Shown here: positions 24,297 through 36,900 of the stretch, one piece after another
How the letters are laid out: each line of letters opens with the position of its first letter
Position numbering within the stretch: position 1 is the first letter of the stretch
DNA from: Chrysemys picta bellii
Lineage: Eukaryota; Chordata; Testudines; Emydidae
Direction of reading: 5' to 3'
NCBI RefSeq assembly: GCF_011386835.1
Contig: NC_088805.1
Coordinates: forward strand, 16,116,836 to 16,180,835
DNA: 64,000 nucleotides
Program-made: the position numbers and the translations under genes
Notes under the pieces: model-generated
Told to the model about the DNA's origin: nothing
What the model saw: only the letters and a program-made list of their open reading frames with translations
The model's database searches: none

Positions 24297-25749
24297 TAAG
24301 TGACTTAGGAGCTGTTGAAATCCACACCCACAGTGACTGTTTATACATAATACAAATTTTAGAAAACTGATGAATAGTATTCCCATTTTAGGATATAAAA
24401 CAAGATTTAGAAAAAAAAAAAAAGACATGGGCTTATCTAACACATTAGAACTTTAGAGAGAAGAACATTCAGATTCAGATCTGAATTTTACATTTAGGAC
24501 TGCTTGTAATTAAGAAACAAAACCGAAAATCTAAAACCTCCATAATTTTGCGTGAGCGAGATATTTAAATCTCCAAATTGAAACCAACACCTAATGCTTT
24601 TTTCCCTGGTTTGAATAAAAAAAAAAAAAAGAAAAAAACCCAAATACAACTGTAAGTATCCCTCTTTCCAGTTCTGGCAGCTGAAATTTCACAGGAAAAT
24701 GTCAGACTTTTGCCAAGGATGGTGGAAAGTCTCATGAGAATGCTAATCTACTACAAAATCCTCCACTTAACATGGCCAAAATCCCAGTGGATCTTGCTGG
24801 ATCTCAGCCATTTGGAATTCAGCACCATTGAATTCAAACCTTAGCCCCAATGCATCCTTCTTGGATCATTGCTAATTAAAAAAAGAAAATGGTTAGTTAT
24901 TCAACTTTTATTTTTAATTAATTGCTATTTTCCTAGAAAGGGTAAAGAGTATTTTTCTTTTAATGAGTCAAATTATAGGAGAACTCAGTGACAGATTATC
25001 TTAAAAATAGTTTGAAGGAAAAAAATAAATTAGAAGGAAAAAAACTCCACAAAACAAAAAGCACTTTACCACCGCAGGGTTCCTTTCCCCTGCTGCGCAC
25101 AACCATTACATGCCTTTCTGCCTCCCCGTCTGAGACACTGAATCTGAAAGATCCAGCATAAAAGACCTGGTGAACACTGTGCCCGATAAGAAATGTTTAA
25201 AAAAAAAAAAAAAAGATGGTTATAACGACACTGAAATAATTAGAATATTCACAAAAGTTCCCCTTGGATTCAAGTCAGCATGTGGGAGTGAAGGATTAAG
25301 ATCAAGTATTCACAGCATTTCCCAGTCAGATGCTGAGATATCAAAGCCTGCATACTAAGGTGCACTGGTGTTTCTTGGGGTGGGGGTGGCTACCTAATAG
25401 AGACACTGCAAGCAGCATAAGTAAGAGAGAGGAGTTTGTTTTTTTAAGTTTGATATTTGAGAAAGAGTAACAGCTCTGGCCTAGTGCAGGCAGGCTCTGG
25501 GCAAGCTTTTCCCAAACTACTCTGCCAACATATGCCAACCCTGAATTAAACCAGGACTTACTGGTATGCCCACCCTTACACACACAGCAAGCCGGGAATG
25601 CCAACTGTGTCAACTTCTTCTGTCAACAAATTGGGGCCATTTTATTGTCTCTTCTCCTACATGACACAGTAAACTGAGTTACTCTTTGATTACAATAAAG
25701 CAGGCAGCTACCTGAGCAATGAGAGTACAGTACTGAATTTTGTCATCAC
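24297..25749. other. Non-coding, no clear feature
   Basis: Contains A-rich tracts (24408-24423, 24618-24638, 25197-25214). No gene is recognised. Confidence 0.5.
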
Positions 25750-25962
25750 CTTCCATACCAGATCTCAAAGCTTTTCACAAACCTTCCTGGACACGGTTGT
25801 GAGGGAGAGCGTATTACTCCCATTTTACAGCTGAGGAAAACAGGGCACAGAGAAATCAGTGACTTCCCCCCAGGTCATACTTCAAGTCAGTGACAGAGAC
25901 TAGAACAGAACCCAGGTATCCCAAGCCCCAGTCTGATGCTTTAATCACTAGATCATTCTTCA
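25750..25962 (+). mobile_element. MIR SINE
   Basis: Contains the MIR core in sense orientation: ACTCCCATTTTACAGCTGAG, then GGGCACAGAGAAATCAGTGA, and the AACCCAGGTATCC motif. Diverged. Confidence 0.72.
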
Positions 25963-27283
25963 TCTTGTGGAAGGGAAAGGCTCCTTTCCATGAAGTTTGC
26001 AACTCTCTTTTTTTAGAGTAGCTATGGAGAATTCCTGTCAATAGGAGGAAGAAGGCGATAGTGGAGATGGAGAGCCAGAAGGAGGGGAAAAAATGGCTAT
26101 TTAAATAAAGGCATGTGATTCCCTGTGCAGGGATGAGCTGCATCTCCACCCGAAGGGCAACATGGGATTTTCCTGAGGGGCAGCAGCCCTACCTCACTTT
26201 GGTCTGGAAGTCTCCTCCCCAGCACCCCATTTTGTTTTAGGCTAAAGCGATATGAAGATCAAGCCATGCAGGATGCACTTTACTTTTAAAAACAATTCTC
26301 TTTGCTTTCAGGAGCTCAGTGAGGATATTTATTGGCTTGTCTAGCCCCTTCCTTGAAACGATGCAACAGCCCAGTGAGATGGAGAATTCAGAGGTTCTCC
26401 CGAATGGCCCTGAAGCTACAGCTGGAATCTGCTGCAAGGCTGCCATGCATTGTATCAGCCGATTCAGTAGGTAACAAGTCTTCTGAAACCAAGTCGAACA
26501 GCTCAAGTGATTTAGTGTTCCTGCCTGGACTTGCCAAAAGACCTTAATGCAAATACAGCCCCAGGAAAATGAGGGTGGGCTCTATAGTTCCCTCCCCCCT
26601 CAGGGCTTTTTCTTCAATCCAGATGCACTTTATTACAGTTGCACTTCAACTGAGATTTCAGTTTATTTTCTGAAGCAGGGAAAGGGGGTTAGTAACCCAC
26701 AAAGGGCACAAACTCTGGTGTTCCAGAGGATTTGCAGTCTTCTCAAAGGGGTGTTTTGTCCATTGACATGTTTGCTGTCACATGAGCCACTGGATTCCAA
26801 GCAAGTAAAACAGGCTCGCTCTCTCCCAGGAGTGACACATTCAGGCATGGCATTACTTTCCTTGAGGGTATTTGCAGTTTACTTTTTAGTGCTACTTTAA
26901 GTTCAAAGAGTCTAGTAAAGCCCCATTAAGCCATTTACATCAAACTGGTTAGTTAATTATCCTGTTGTAGACTTTAAATTGGTGATTTATAACCCCTTCC
27001 CAGAGATGCCAGTATTTGGAAGCAATTCAGCAGGGCAGGGCATTTTGTGGGGTGGGGTGACCGAGGGAAAAAACACAGACTTGTGTTGCACTCAATTAAC
27101 TTTTGGGGGGAGAGCGGGGGAAGACACCCCACTGTTTAAAAGGTGGCAGGGTTCAGGAGACTATATAACATGAGCTCTTCCCTCCATTATAAGGCTTTGT
27201 CACTTCAATACTTCCTCATTTGTTTTTACACGATGTGTTGGAACATATCTAAGTTGGACCAAAATCCCCGTGTGCCAGTTAAG
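25963..27283. other. Non-coding, no clear feature
   Basis: Nothing recognisable. Confidence 0.5.
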
Positions 27284-28068
27284 ATTCATAGATTCTAGGA
27301 CTGGAAGGGACCTCGAGTGGTCATCGAGTCCAGTCTCCTGCCTTCATGGCAGGACCAAATACTGTCTAGACCATCCCTGATAGACATTTATCTAGCCTAC
27401 TCTTAAATATCTCCAGAGATGGAGATTCCACAACCTCATTAGGCAATTTATTCCAGTGTTTAACCACCCTGACAGTTAGGAACTTCTTCCTAATGTCCAA
27501 CCTAAACCTCCCTTGCTGCAGTTTAAGCCCATTGCTTCTTGTTCTATCCTTAGAGGCTAAGATGAACAAGTTTTCTCCCTCCTCCTTATGACACTCTTTT
27601 AGATACCTGAAAACTGCTATCATGTCCCCTCTCAGTCTTCTCTTTTCCAAATTAAACAAACCCAATTCTTTCAGCCTTCCTTCATAGGTCATGTTCTCTA
27701 GACCTTTATTCATTCTTGTTGCTCTTCTTTGTACCCTCTCCAGTTTGTCCACATCTTTCTTGAAATGCGGTGCCCAGAACTGGACACAATACTCCAGTTG
27801 AGGCCTAACCAGCGCAGAGTAGAGCGGAAGAATGACTTCTCGTGTCTTGCTCACAACACACCTGTTAATACATCCCAAAATCATGTTTGCTTTTTTTTGC
27901 AACAGCGTCACACTATTGACTCATATTTAGCTTGTGGTCCACTATAACTCCTAGATCCCTTTCTGCCGTACTCCTTTCTAGACAGTCCCTTCCCATTCTG
28001 TATGTGTGAAACTGATTGTTCCTTCCTAAGTGGAGCACTTTGCATTTGTCTTTATTCAATTTCATCCT
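27284..28068 (-). mobile_element. CR1 LINE, 5'-truncated, with RT C-terminal remnant
   Basis: On the minus strand this encodes the C-terminal part of CR1 ORF2. An open frame of 181 codons (27366-27911) contains [31 protein letters not shown] and [15 protein letters not shown], all typical of CR1. Upstream, at 27912-27970, the same protein continues in another frame ([16 protein letters not shown]) with a stop codon and a one-base shift at the A run near 27893-27900. The element ends at 27284 in the ATTCATAGATTC-type CR1 3' terminus. It is 5'-truncated and dead. CR1 elements are typical of turtles, crocodilians and birds. Confidence 0.93.
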
Positions 28069-29537
28069 TTAAGGCATGAAGCCAAGGGCTAAATTCCCAG
28101 AAATGGCCATCACCTAGTGAGTTGAGCGCTTGGAGGATCTGACCACTTATTTTGGTGCCTCAGCTTCTTCTGAAAGCCCAGCACATAATGGCTAGAAAGG
28201 GAACTCAGTAACCTGCCCCCACTAGGGTTTATTTTGTCGTGTTCTTCTGCCAACCACCTCGTTTTCAGTTTGCTCTCTAGCGCCTTTACACCAAACTCAA
28301 AAAGCGCTAGAGACATCTTTCCATTAAGCCTCATACGTAGGTGCTGGAAGGGGGGGGGGGGCATTTGCAATGCTGTCCCCCCCCCCCCCCTTGCCGGCTT
28401 GAAGTGTGTTCCATCACATACAGGGTTTACAGTTTGGTTCAATGGCTCTCAGCACCCCCACAATACAAACTGTTCCAGCGCCTCTGGCCTTATCCCTCTC
28501 TGAAATGTGCTATGCCCATTTTATACCTAAGTTCATCAGCTCGGCCAGGGGGAAGCCGCAGCATGGGTCAGTAGCAGAGCAAAGTCTAGACCCCGGGAGT
28601 CGCGACTCCTAGGACCTTGTTATAAGGACACTTCCTTTTTAAAGGATATTTTTGTTCCTGTAGGCTCGGGTTATTTCCGTCAGTCCTTCCAGCCCATTCA
28701 GGGTTTTCACAGGTAAGTGAATGGTGCCCTTAGGCCCATAGCCACAAAAAGCTAGTCAAGCCCCACAAGAACAGCAAAAAGGACACATTAATTTCTCTTC
28801 CCCGTCCCTATCAGCTATTACGGGCTAGAGGCAACTGACCTATTGGACCAGTATGCTGAGTTTTACTGACCAATTAAAGTGGTGACTTAAAGCCACTGCT
28901 AAATTCAAACATACATACATACAGTTAGGAAGTAACTTTGGTGCCAATCCTGCAAACTGCTTTATGCAGACCAGTCCCTGTGTTCATCTGCAGCGATCCA
29001 GTCACACAGGCCAGCTTGCAGATTAGGGCTTTCAAAAGGTGACCCATTCTGTTTTAGGTGTGTGAAAAAGTCAAAGAGTGTTTCTATTCAAAACAGAAGA
29101 AAAGTGGTCCAATTGTGTGGAAAAGCCCCACAAAATGTAGTGTTTTTTCTACTCCCAAAATGGTCCCCTTTCCATGGAAAAGAAATCTCATTTTCAAGCA
29201 AACCCAATATCAATTCAAGTTAGAAAACTTTGAAACTTTTCATTTCACAGGTTTTTGATGTGAAAGCGGCCATTTCATGAGGATTTGGCATAATACCCCC
29301 GAAGTTTTTGGGTCAAAAAATGGTCTGGAACAATAGGATGAAACTGTTTCAAACAAAGTTCTGTGAAAATATAATCACTTTTGCACAATTTACTGCTGCA
29401 AACTGCAAAGCTCGAGGTCTTCTAATAAAAACCATAAGTAAACAGAGGAATGCTTAAATTATCAAAGAATAATAATAAAACATTCTCTGAATTCCCCTGC
29501 CTTTTCTTGGAAGTGGTTACACCCAAACCATCAGTCA
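28069..29537. other. Non-coding; contains a G12/C14 hairpin-forming site
   Basis: At 28350-28361 there are 12 Gs and at 28377-28390 there are 14 Cs, separated by 15 bases. Between about 29035 and 29420 there is AT-rich sequence with repeated AAAC/GTTT motifs resembling a decayed repeat, not classified. Confidence 0.5.
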
Positions 29538-29765
29538 GGGTATGTCTACACTACAGCAGTTATACCGCTGTAGCACTGTAGTGTAGACTCTTGCTATAGT
29601 GACAAAGGGTTTTTCCATCGCTGTAGTAAATCCATCCCTTTGAGAGGCGGTATCTAGGTCGATGGAAGAATTCTTTTGTCAACCTAGTGGTGTTTACACT
29701 GGGGGGTTAGGTCAGCTTAACTATGTCTCTCAAAGCACACCTACATTTTAAGTGTAGACCAGGCC
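29538..29765. mobile_element. MITE, PIF/Harbinger-like, TCA duplication
   Basis: A 228-bp element is flanked by TCA (29535-29537 and 29766-29768). It starts GGGTATGTCTACACTAC and ends AGTGTAGACCAGGCC. The first 17 bases equal the start of the large Harbinger element at 37436. Near its left end an imperfect palindrome is built on AGCAGTTATACCGCTG. Confidence 0.86.
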
Positions 29766-30519
29766 TCAGTCCAGTAGCTGTTCTGTTGTGCTAACCCCTC
29801 TGGAAACACATAGTAAGGTAAATTCAAATGCAACTCTCAGCCTCAAAACAGCCCATTACAACCTGAACATTAGGATTCTAAACAAATTAGATCAATTTTT
29901 CGAATTCAATAGGAAGGAGGGGAGAGAAGGGGGAAAACAGTGTGGATAGATGAGCAAACCTTTCTTTACCTCCCTAAAACCTTCCATTCCTAAGGTATGC
30001 AACAGCCATGACCATTTCTAGAACAGGTGTGTCCCATTAAATACATCCCATGTCACACTTGTGTCCCTTGGACACTGTTCTAGGGATTATTTAGTACCAC
30101 TGCACACCAGCTGTAGTTCACCCCACAGAGGTATCCTGTAACACCCTGCAAAGGGGGGGGCACTCAATTGCGTACAGAGCCCCTCACCATATGACCTTCT
30201 AAAGACATTCTACAGATTTGCAGTGGCATCTTAAACACTTGTGCTCTTGGTGCATGCACAAATACAGAAGCAAATGCCATGCCCCACTCCCCTAGACTAA
30301 TATAACAACGAGTGCATTTTCAAGTTAAATGTACAAAGCATTTCAAATAATTATGCTGGTTATTGTTCATTTATTACTTGCAAATCCTTGGCTCATTTTA
30401 TGCCAAATGAAAACATGGAAGATCACCTTGAAGGAGGATACAGAGCTACATAACTAGGGAACACCTGCTTGGACTCTCTTCACAAGCAGGAATTGCTATT
30501 CAAATATTGCATATACGGG
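29766..30519. other. Non-coding, no clear feature
   Basis: Nothing recognisable. Confidence 0.5.
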
Positions 30520-31120
30520 ATTATCACAGGCTGACTGGCCCTTTAAGAGGAGTTGGGCTCAGCCTTCCCTGCAGCAGGCCAGCCATCCTCCCAGCTGGTC
30601 CTAACTAACTAGGGATCAGAGGGCCCTAGTCAATTATTGGGTCCAGCTGGGGAGAGGTCAGAGGGTTTTTAATAACACAGCTGGGCAAGCTCAGCCAGAG
30701 GGAAGCCAGAAGGATGGTTGGGTTCCCTGGGACCCCAGAAAGAGTGGGAGCAAAGCCAGGGCAGACCCTTAGAGTGGAAGATTCAGGTGTTACATTTGGG
30801 ACTTTGATTACTGTGGGAGGGAGAGTTGAGCCCTGGAGGAGCAGGTGACCAACCATCAGTTTTCTGTTATGTTAGGACTCTGAGGGAAGAAGCGTGAGAG
30901 TCAGTGCTGTGGTCAAAGACTGGAAGAGGACAGAGTCTCAGCCCAAAAAGGCCAGAAGGCTGAGCCATGTGCATCCGCAGGAGTGACTGAAAAGTTGGCT
31001 GAGTGGAAACTGAGGCAGGGAAGCCACAGGGCCTCGGAGGAGGTTAAACTGTGACAAGAATCTGCAACAAAGGAAAGTGAGCAACAGACATCTAAAAGTA
31101 AGTGAAAAGCCACCCCCGTC
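30520..31120. repeat. Unclassified, possibly interspersed repeat
   Basis: GC-richer than its surroundings, with CCCTTTAAGAGGAG and a run of GGGA/CCAG-rich sequence. It resembles the internal or LTR portion of an old repeat, but I see no terminal repeats, duplication or protein remnant, so no class is assigned. Confidence 0.25.
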
Positions 31121-31133
31121 ATGGTGGTGGTAT

Positions 31134-31650
31134 TATTATTGGTTATTTGTTTTACTGTTGCACCTAAGGGCCTTAGTCCTAGACCAGGACCCCATTGTGC
31201 TAGATGCTGTATAAACACAGAACGAAAAGATGGTCCTTGCCATATGGGGGGCACAACTGAAGTGTAAGACAAGAGACAACAGATGGGGGAGTACAAGTAA
31301 TCCAGGAGACAATACTGGTCAGCAGGATAGGGTGTGGTCTCTGCACACCAGCAGCCTGTTGTCAAGTTTTCTGTAGCCACTGTGGTAAAGGAGGGATTTG
31401 AAGGTGACTAATGAGTTGGCCTTATGGATGTTGGCGAGGATGCCACCAAGCGCCGGGGACAACGTGGGAGAAAGCACTAAGGTGTGTGTTTGAAAATTCA
31501 CGTGGGCAGTGGAGACTAGCATCATGGGTCGATCAGAGGCAAGCACCAGCAGCGTGACGGTGAACCAGAGATAGCAGGTAGGGTGGGGATTGACTGTAGG
31601 GCCTTGCAAGTGAATAGAAGCAGTTTATGTTTGATGTGATAGAGAAGTTC
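31134..31650 (+). repeat. Probable interspersed repeat, class not assigned
   Basis: Begins with a TATTATTATT tract, then contains CATTGTGCTAGATGCTGTAT, AAACACAGAAC, GACAAGAGACAACAGATGG, GTTGTCAAGTTTT, GGAGGGATTTGAAGG and TGGGAGAAAGCAC. I recognise this order of motifs as recurring in turtle and other amniote genomes. The name and class cannot be set without a library search. Confidence 0.4.
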
Positions 31651-31989
31651 CAATTTAAATTCTTAAGAAACTGTTGGCCCAAGACCCAGCATTTGCCAAA
31701 GGGGCTGCAGGTTACGAAGAGGAGACTTGAGGCAGCAGGTCAGTAAGTGCCATCGCCTACAGCAGATACCAAAGAAGGGCAAATTGAATAGTAAAAGCTT
31801 CTTGGTAACACAAAGAGCAATGCTAGTTTGGTGGCCAGTCATTACTTCTCTATCCTCCTCCACCACAAAGGGGCTAGCTGGACATCCCTACACACATGTA
31901 CTGTCACTGCATCACCTCCTATCCCACAAAAGACAGCTCAAAGTATGTGGTGGAGAGTCTGGGAACCATTGGTGGCAAGCTGTCCCAGG

Positions 31990-32460
31990 ATGATATTCAT
32001 AGGATATAGCACTGGTTCCCAAACTGTGGGGCACACCCCCCTAAGGAGGGTGCAGAGGGAAGTTTGGGGAGGCACGGCAGGGAATGGGTCAACCCTCACA
32101 GGAGGTAGGGAAGGAGCACCCCCCAGCCCCACTTTGCCCCCTGCTCTGCTCCAGCCCGGATCCCAGTCCCCAGGGGGTGTGGACTGGGTAAGGTGAGGAA
32201 CAACTGAAAAAGGTTGGGGACCACTGGGTTATAGAGTAAGGCCGGAAGGGACCATTGTGACCATCCAGTCTGACCTCCTGCGTAACACAGGCCAGAGAAT
32301 TCCACCAAGTGATTCCTGCATCAGGCCCATAATTTCTGGTGGAGTTAGAGTAGAGTTTAGAAAGGCATCCAACCTCAAATTAAAAAAAACGACTCCAAGT
32401 GATGGAGAATCTGCCATATCCCTAGGTAAACTGTTCCAATGGTTAATTCAGATTGAACGG
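31990..32460 (-). mobile_element. CR1 LINE 3' end, split by a hAT MITE
   Basis: From 32235 the plus strand reads GTAAGGCCGGAAGGGACCAT, TCTGACCTCCTGCGTAACAC and so on, the reverse complement of a CR1 3' end. The terminal ATTCATAGG-type sequence lies at about 31995-32003, on the far side of the inserted element at 32010-32226. The hAT therefore landed in the 3' tail of this CR1 copy. 5'-truncated, non-coding. Confidence 0.75.
32010..32226. mobile_element. hAT MITE nested in CR1
   Basis: A 217-bp element with termini CACTGGTTCCCAAACTGTGG and, reverse-complemented, CAGTGGTCCCCAACCTTTTT. Flanks are GGATATAG (32002-32009) and GGTTATAG (32227-32234), an 8-bp duplication with one mismatch. This is characteristic of hAT-Charlie-type MITEs. 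Confidence 0.82.
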
Positions 32461-32476
32461 TCTGAACTCACATGAG

Positions 32477-33098
32477 TAGGGCCCTACCAAATTCACGATC
32501 CATTTTGGTCAATTTCACGGTCATAGGATTTTTAAAATCATAAATTTCCTGATTTCAGCTATTTAACTCTGAAATTTCACAGTGTTGTAATTGTAGGGGT
32601 CCTGACCCAAAAAGGAGTTGTGTGTGCGGGGGTGGGTCACAAGGTTATTGTAGAGGGGGCTGCGGTACTGCTGGCGGTAGTGTTGCTTTCAGAGCTGGAG
32701 AGCAGTGGCTGCTGGCGGGGAGCCCAGCTCTGAAGGCAGAGCCACTGCTAGCAGCAGCGCAGAAGTAAGAGTGGCATGGTATGGTATTGCCACCCTTTCT
32801 TCTGCACCACTACTGGCGGGGCGCTGCCTTCAGAGCTGGGTGCCCAGCCAACAGCCGCTGTTCTTTGGCTGCCCAGCTCGGAAGGAAGTGCAGAAGTAAG
32901 GGTGGCAATACTGTGACCCTGCCCCCCCCCCCCCCCCCCGCAAAATAATCTTGCAACCCCCTTTTGGGTCAGGACCGCCGATTTAACAAACACTGGTCTC
33001 CCCCATGAAATCTGTATAGTATAAAGGTAAAAGCACACAAGACCAGATTTCACAGTCCGTAACGTGTTTTTCATGGCCGTGAATTTGGCAGGGCCCTA
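32477..33098. mobile_element. Non-autonomous hAT element with nested inverted repeats
   Basis: A 622-bp element starts TAGGGCCCTACCAAATTCAC and ends in the inverse (AATTTGGCAGGGCCCTA). Flanks are CACATGAG (32469-32476) and CAGATGAG (33099-33106), an 8-bp duplication with one mismatch. A second inverted pair, GGTCCTGACCCAAAAAG and CTTTTGGGTCAGGACC, lies inside. Between them is a GC-rich core of direct repeats (TTCAGAGCTGG, AGAAGTAAG.GTGGCA) and a C18 tract at 32922-32939. Confidence 0.85.
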
Positions 33099-33712
33099 CA
33101 GATGAGCATATTTGTCCATCTGTACTGTTGTGAAAGTAGAGACAGCTTTAGAAATCATGAGTAGCCTGCAGGTGTGAAGCAAATGGATGCCTGAATGCCT
33201 TTAGTAGGGCTGGGCAGAGTCCAGAGTTCAATCATCTTCTGATACCCAGCTTTTTTAGGGCTGGGTGAGAGCAGGTTAGATGAATCCAGTTTAGGTCACC
33301 AGTGAAGAGAGGAGTCCTTGGTTTCAGTCTAGGCCTTAGTAAACCTGCATCCATTTATCTCACAGAATCTCAAACTGGCTCTGTCTGCACAGGTGAAGCC
33401 TAGAGCTGGGGCATCCTCTGGCAGTTCTGGTTCGAGGTTTGTGTAGGCAAAACACACACACAGCTCTAATCACTGCTATTTTCCCTCTTTTCAAGAGATC
33501 CCAATTCACACCTACACAAACAGCTGTCAGCTGTACCCTTATTCTTTATTCAACTTGGTCTTTGACCAGGAAAAGATCTGTGGCATAACCACCAACCGAT
33601 GTTCTCTGACAACCAAAGTTCAACAGTTAAGCTTTTCCTATCCCAAAGATTTTAAACAGTTTCCACTTTTCACTGCTATTATAGTGACTGCTATATCAGG
33701 GATTTCTTGGCA
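33099..33712. other. Non-coding, no clear feature
   Basis: Nothing recognisable. Confidence 0.5.
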
Positions 33713-33965
33713 GAGTATGCCTACACTGTAGCTGGAAGCCAGCCTTGAGCTAGTCCTACACAAGCTAGCATGCTAAAAATATCAGTGTGGACGTCACAAC
33801 TCTGGCGGAGACTTGGTTTAGCCACCTGAGCTCAAACCCAGGGGTCAGGTGGGCTTGAGAGTCTGAGTTGCTGCATACACAGTACTATTTTTAGCATGCT
33901 AGTTAACACGAGTCTGTCTACCTGGGCTTGGAAGCTCGCTCCCAGACGCACTATAGACCTACCCT
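33713..33965. mobile_element. MITE, GTCTACAC-like termini
   Basis: Starts GAGTATGCCTACACTGTAG and ends CTATAGACCTACCCT. A 17-bp inverted repeat (CTAGCATGCTAAAAATA and its complement) lies at about 33767-33783 and 33885-33901. Non-coding, with no clear duplication. Confidence 0.7.
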
Positions 33966-36900
33966 TACTGGCCAGCTGGGTTAAGGACCCTTCAACTCCA
34001 CAAGTCACTCCACAAGAAAATGAACACACAACCCAGCTCGTCTGCTGTTTTACTTCCATAAAGCCAAACGCAAGACATTTCTGCTACTGAAAACCAACCA
34101 CAAGATCACATCTGCCTCACCTGGAAAGAAGTTTCAACCCAACTACTTTTCTGTTCCTCGCAACAAACAGGATGCAAACCTAGGGAATCTTTCATACTGA
34201 ATTGCTACTTGGTTAGATATAGACTTATTTAAGAGAGCAATAAAATATATTGTCTTCAGCTCTGTAGTACTATCACTCGCTTCCTTTGCCAAATACAAGT
34301 ATCAGGCCTGGAGGAACTCCTACCTGCATGGACAAGGTCAACTTATTACTCTGACCGAACGTGCCCAGCTCTGGACTGGGATAGTACATACACCTTTCTG
34401 TTTCCACACAGAGCCACTGGGTCTTCATTTCGAAGTAAATGAGGAAGAGAGTTCAGGTTCTATGAGGAAAATTAGCTAATTTCAGCTTGACGCACAAGGA
34501 TTTAGCTGCCAGTTACTAGTTGTGTGGGAATTGAGCTGTACAATAGCTTATATCCAGCCTTGGGGGTATAAACTCCTAGCAACGTTCCCTTTAAACTTGA
34601 CTGAATGCATTATATAATTGAAAGGAGTTTTTATTAGTGAAACTGCAAAAATCCCACTGCCATTAAGAATAAAAATTAATGAGCTACTGAACACCAATGA
34701 TTATTCAGAAGGCTGTAATGATAACTGTGAAACCATAGCCATAAATTATGTTTTTTTTTAAATGTAATGTATAAACAACCCAAATTTTAAAATAATTTTA
34801 GCCAGCAGCTCAGCATCCAAACCAATTTTACCATTGGATGGACTGCCTTTTAGATCACTTTTTCCCCACTTCTAAATTACAAGACCAAATATACGGTTAA
34901 AGGGTTAAATAAAAAACAACCCCTTAGGTTTTCTCTTTCAATACATAGAGCACAGGAAGATAGAACAGCTGTACATGAATGCCAGCATGCTGACAACACC
35001 ATATCACTTAAATTTTGCTCTCATGGATTCCTATAGTTGATTTGCTCTCTGAGACGTATGGAATATTGGTGTTAAATGCCTGCTGTTCCCCCCTCCCTTT
35101 AAAAAAAAAATGGGGGGAGAAAGGAAGGTCCAAGGCTATGCTGTGTGTGTGTGTGTATTATAAACACTCACATGCAGAGTGGGTGCCATTAAATTTTTTT
35201 GACATTTCTCACATTGCAGTATTTGCGATATTTCCTGTAATAAACTTGCTATGATGTTTCCTATTCTTAACTACCATGGGTGGTTAGCAACCATTTCTTA
35301 ATGGCACCTACTGTACACTTCCCACAACATCCTCCAAGCTTCTACTAATGTTCAATTCTGAAAGCCTAAGTAATAATAAAACCACACCCAAACCCCCCAG
35401 AAAACAGACGTCAGTTTCCATTCTGCTTTGCTTTCCATGGTGTAATGATGGAGAGGCTGATGTGCTGGATACTGGTGAAGCTGGAACCTCTACCACACTT
35501 TCATAATATCCCTTATTAGAAAATGGGCATTGTGTCAGTTTAAAAAAAAAAATCCTACAAATTTCCAATAGTTACCATTTAATCCTGTTATCCATCTACA
35601 TTTCCTTTAGCTGCTTGGATTAGGGAGAGGAGGTTACGGAAAAATATAAAACATATCCTGAGTATAAAAAGATGAAGCATATATTGCCATCAGGGAAAGT
35701 ATATTTAAAAAAAAAAAACCAAAAAAACCCAACACAGCCTTTTTCCCGAGCAGAGCCCACTTTACATGAAAAAGCAGGAGACAGGTATTCATCACACGGT
35801 TCCTATGGAAACTGACACTAAGCAACTTCCCTGTTCTACCTTTTGGCTGTCTGCATGTGTGCCCACAGTACTGGCTGGAGCATCCATCCCAAAAATGTTT
35901 TCTCATCAGGAGAGTGTGAAACCGTGCAGGAGGACAGCCATGTAAGAGTCAGGGACTGGGACAAAACTAGGAGTGAAAATTAATGAGTCCTGCAGCTTGT
36001 TGAAGAGAACAAACATGAGAGTAAGAAGCTGGCATGAGGAAGAGAGGAATGAGATTTATCCCCACCTGAGCCTTGTCTATACTAGTAAATAGGTGTTTCT
36101 TACAAGATAGCTTTCTCATTGTAAAGAACCCACACCATTATGCCTAGTGTAGAATAGTAAAAAGCTCACATTGTCTAGTTTAAAGACTATAGATACACTT
36201 ATTACTTTTACTCTCATAGCAAGAGGACATGCTAACTATTTCCTGCAGCTAAATCAATGCAAAGCGAACCTGTTTGGTTTTTACATCAAGAGTGTGATGA
36301 GGTTTCTTGCCCAGCAATGTTGTTTCTCATACATCAAATGAGTGATTATTTAATCTGATGGCTACTGGTAGAATGATAGTTCTTCACTGTATCCTGTCAT
36401 TAATGTAGTACACTCAGATTGGTTTTAGGAACAGACCTCTTGTACACTTCAGCCAATCAAGAGGCAGAGTTAACCACAAAAGTACATAATTACTAGTCTG
36501 GTCCCTGACGGGCTTAAAATTTAAAAAAACGCAACCAACCACCCACCCATCCAACACATACCCATGCCTAAAGATCAGCCATGCAGTAACCTGTTTGGTG
36601 TAATTACAGCAATAAAAGAAATCCTACATTAGACTGAGCTACGGTTTCCTAATTCAAGCATGTGTCAGGCCAAGCGTGGCAAATGCCACTTGGTCACTCA
36701 CACTTTCTGTGAAGTTTAACAATATTGTTGGTTTTCAAATGGAGTGGGGCAGGGCAATCAAATCCTGAACTTTAGTATTATGGACTGAATAAGCAGGAGA
36801 AAGAGGGGCATGTGGCTTATTTGTCATGTATTTTTGCTTCTTGTGATGGGCAGGCCTGGTGTGAATCACCAGAGCATATGCCCCGGGTGGTGTAAGAGTT

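Noticed and set aside
29035..29420. Possible decayed DNA transposon
   Set aside because: Self-similar GTTT/AAAC motifs are present but no ends, duplication or family match could be defined.
36067..36165. Possible MITE remnant (GTCTATACTAG and CTAGTGTAGAA)
   Set aside because: Too short and diverged to set boundaries; mentioned only in the region note.
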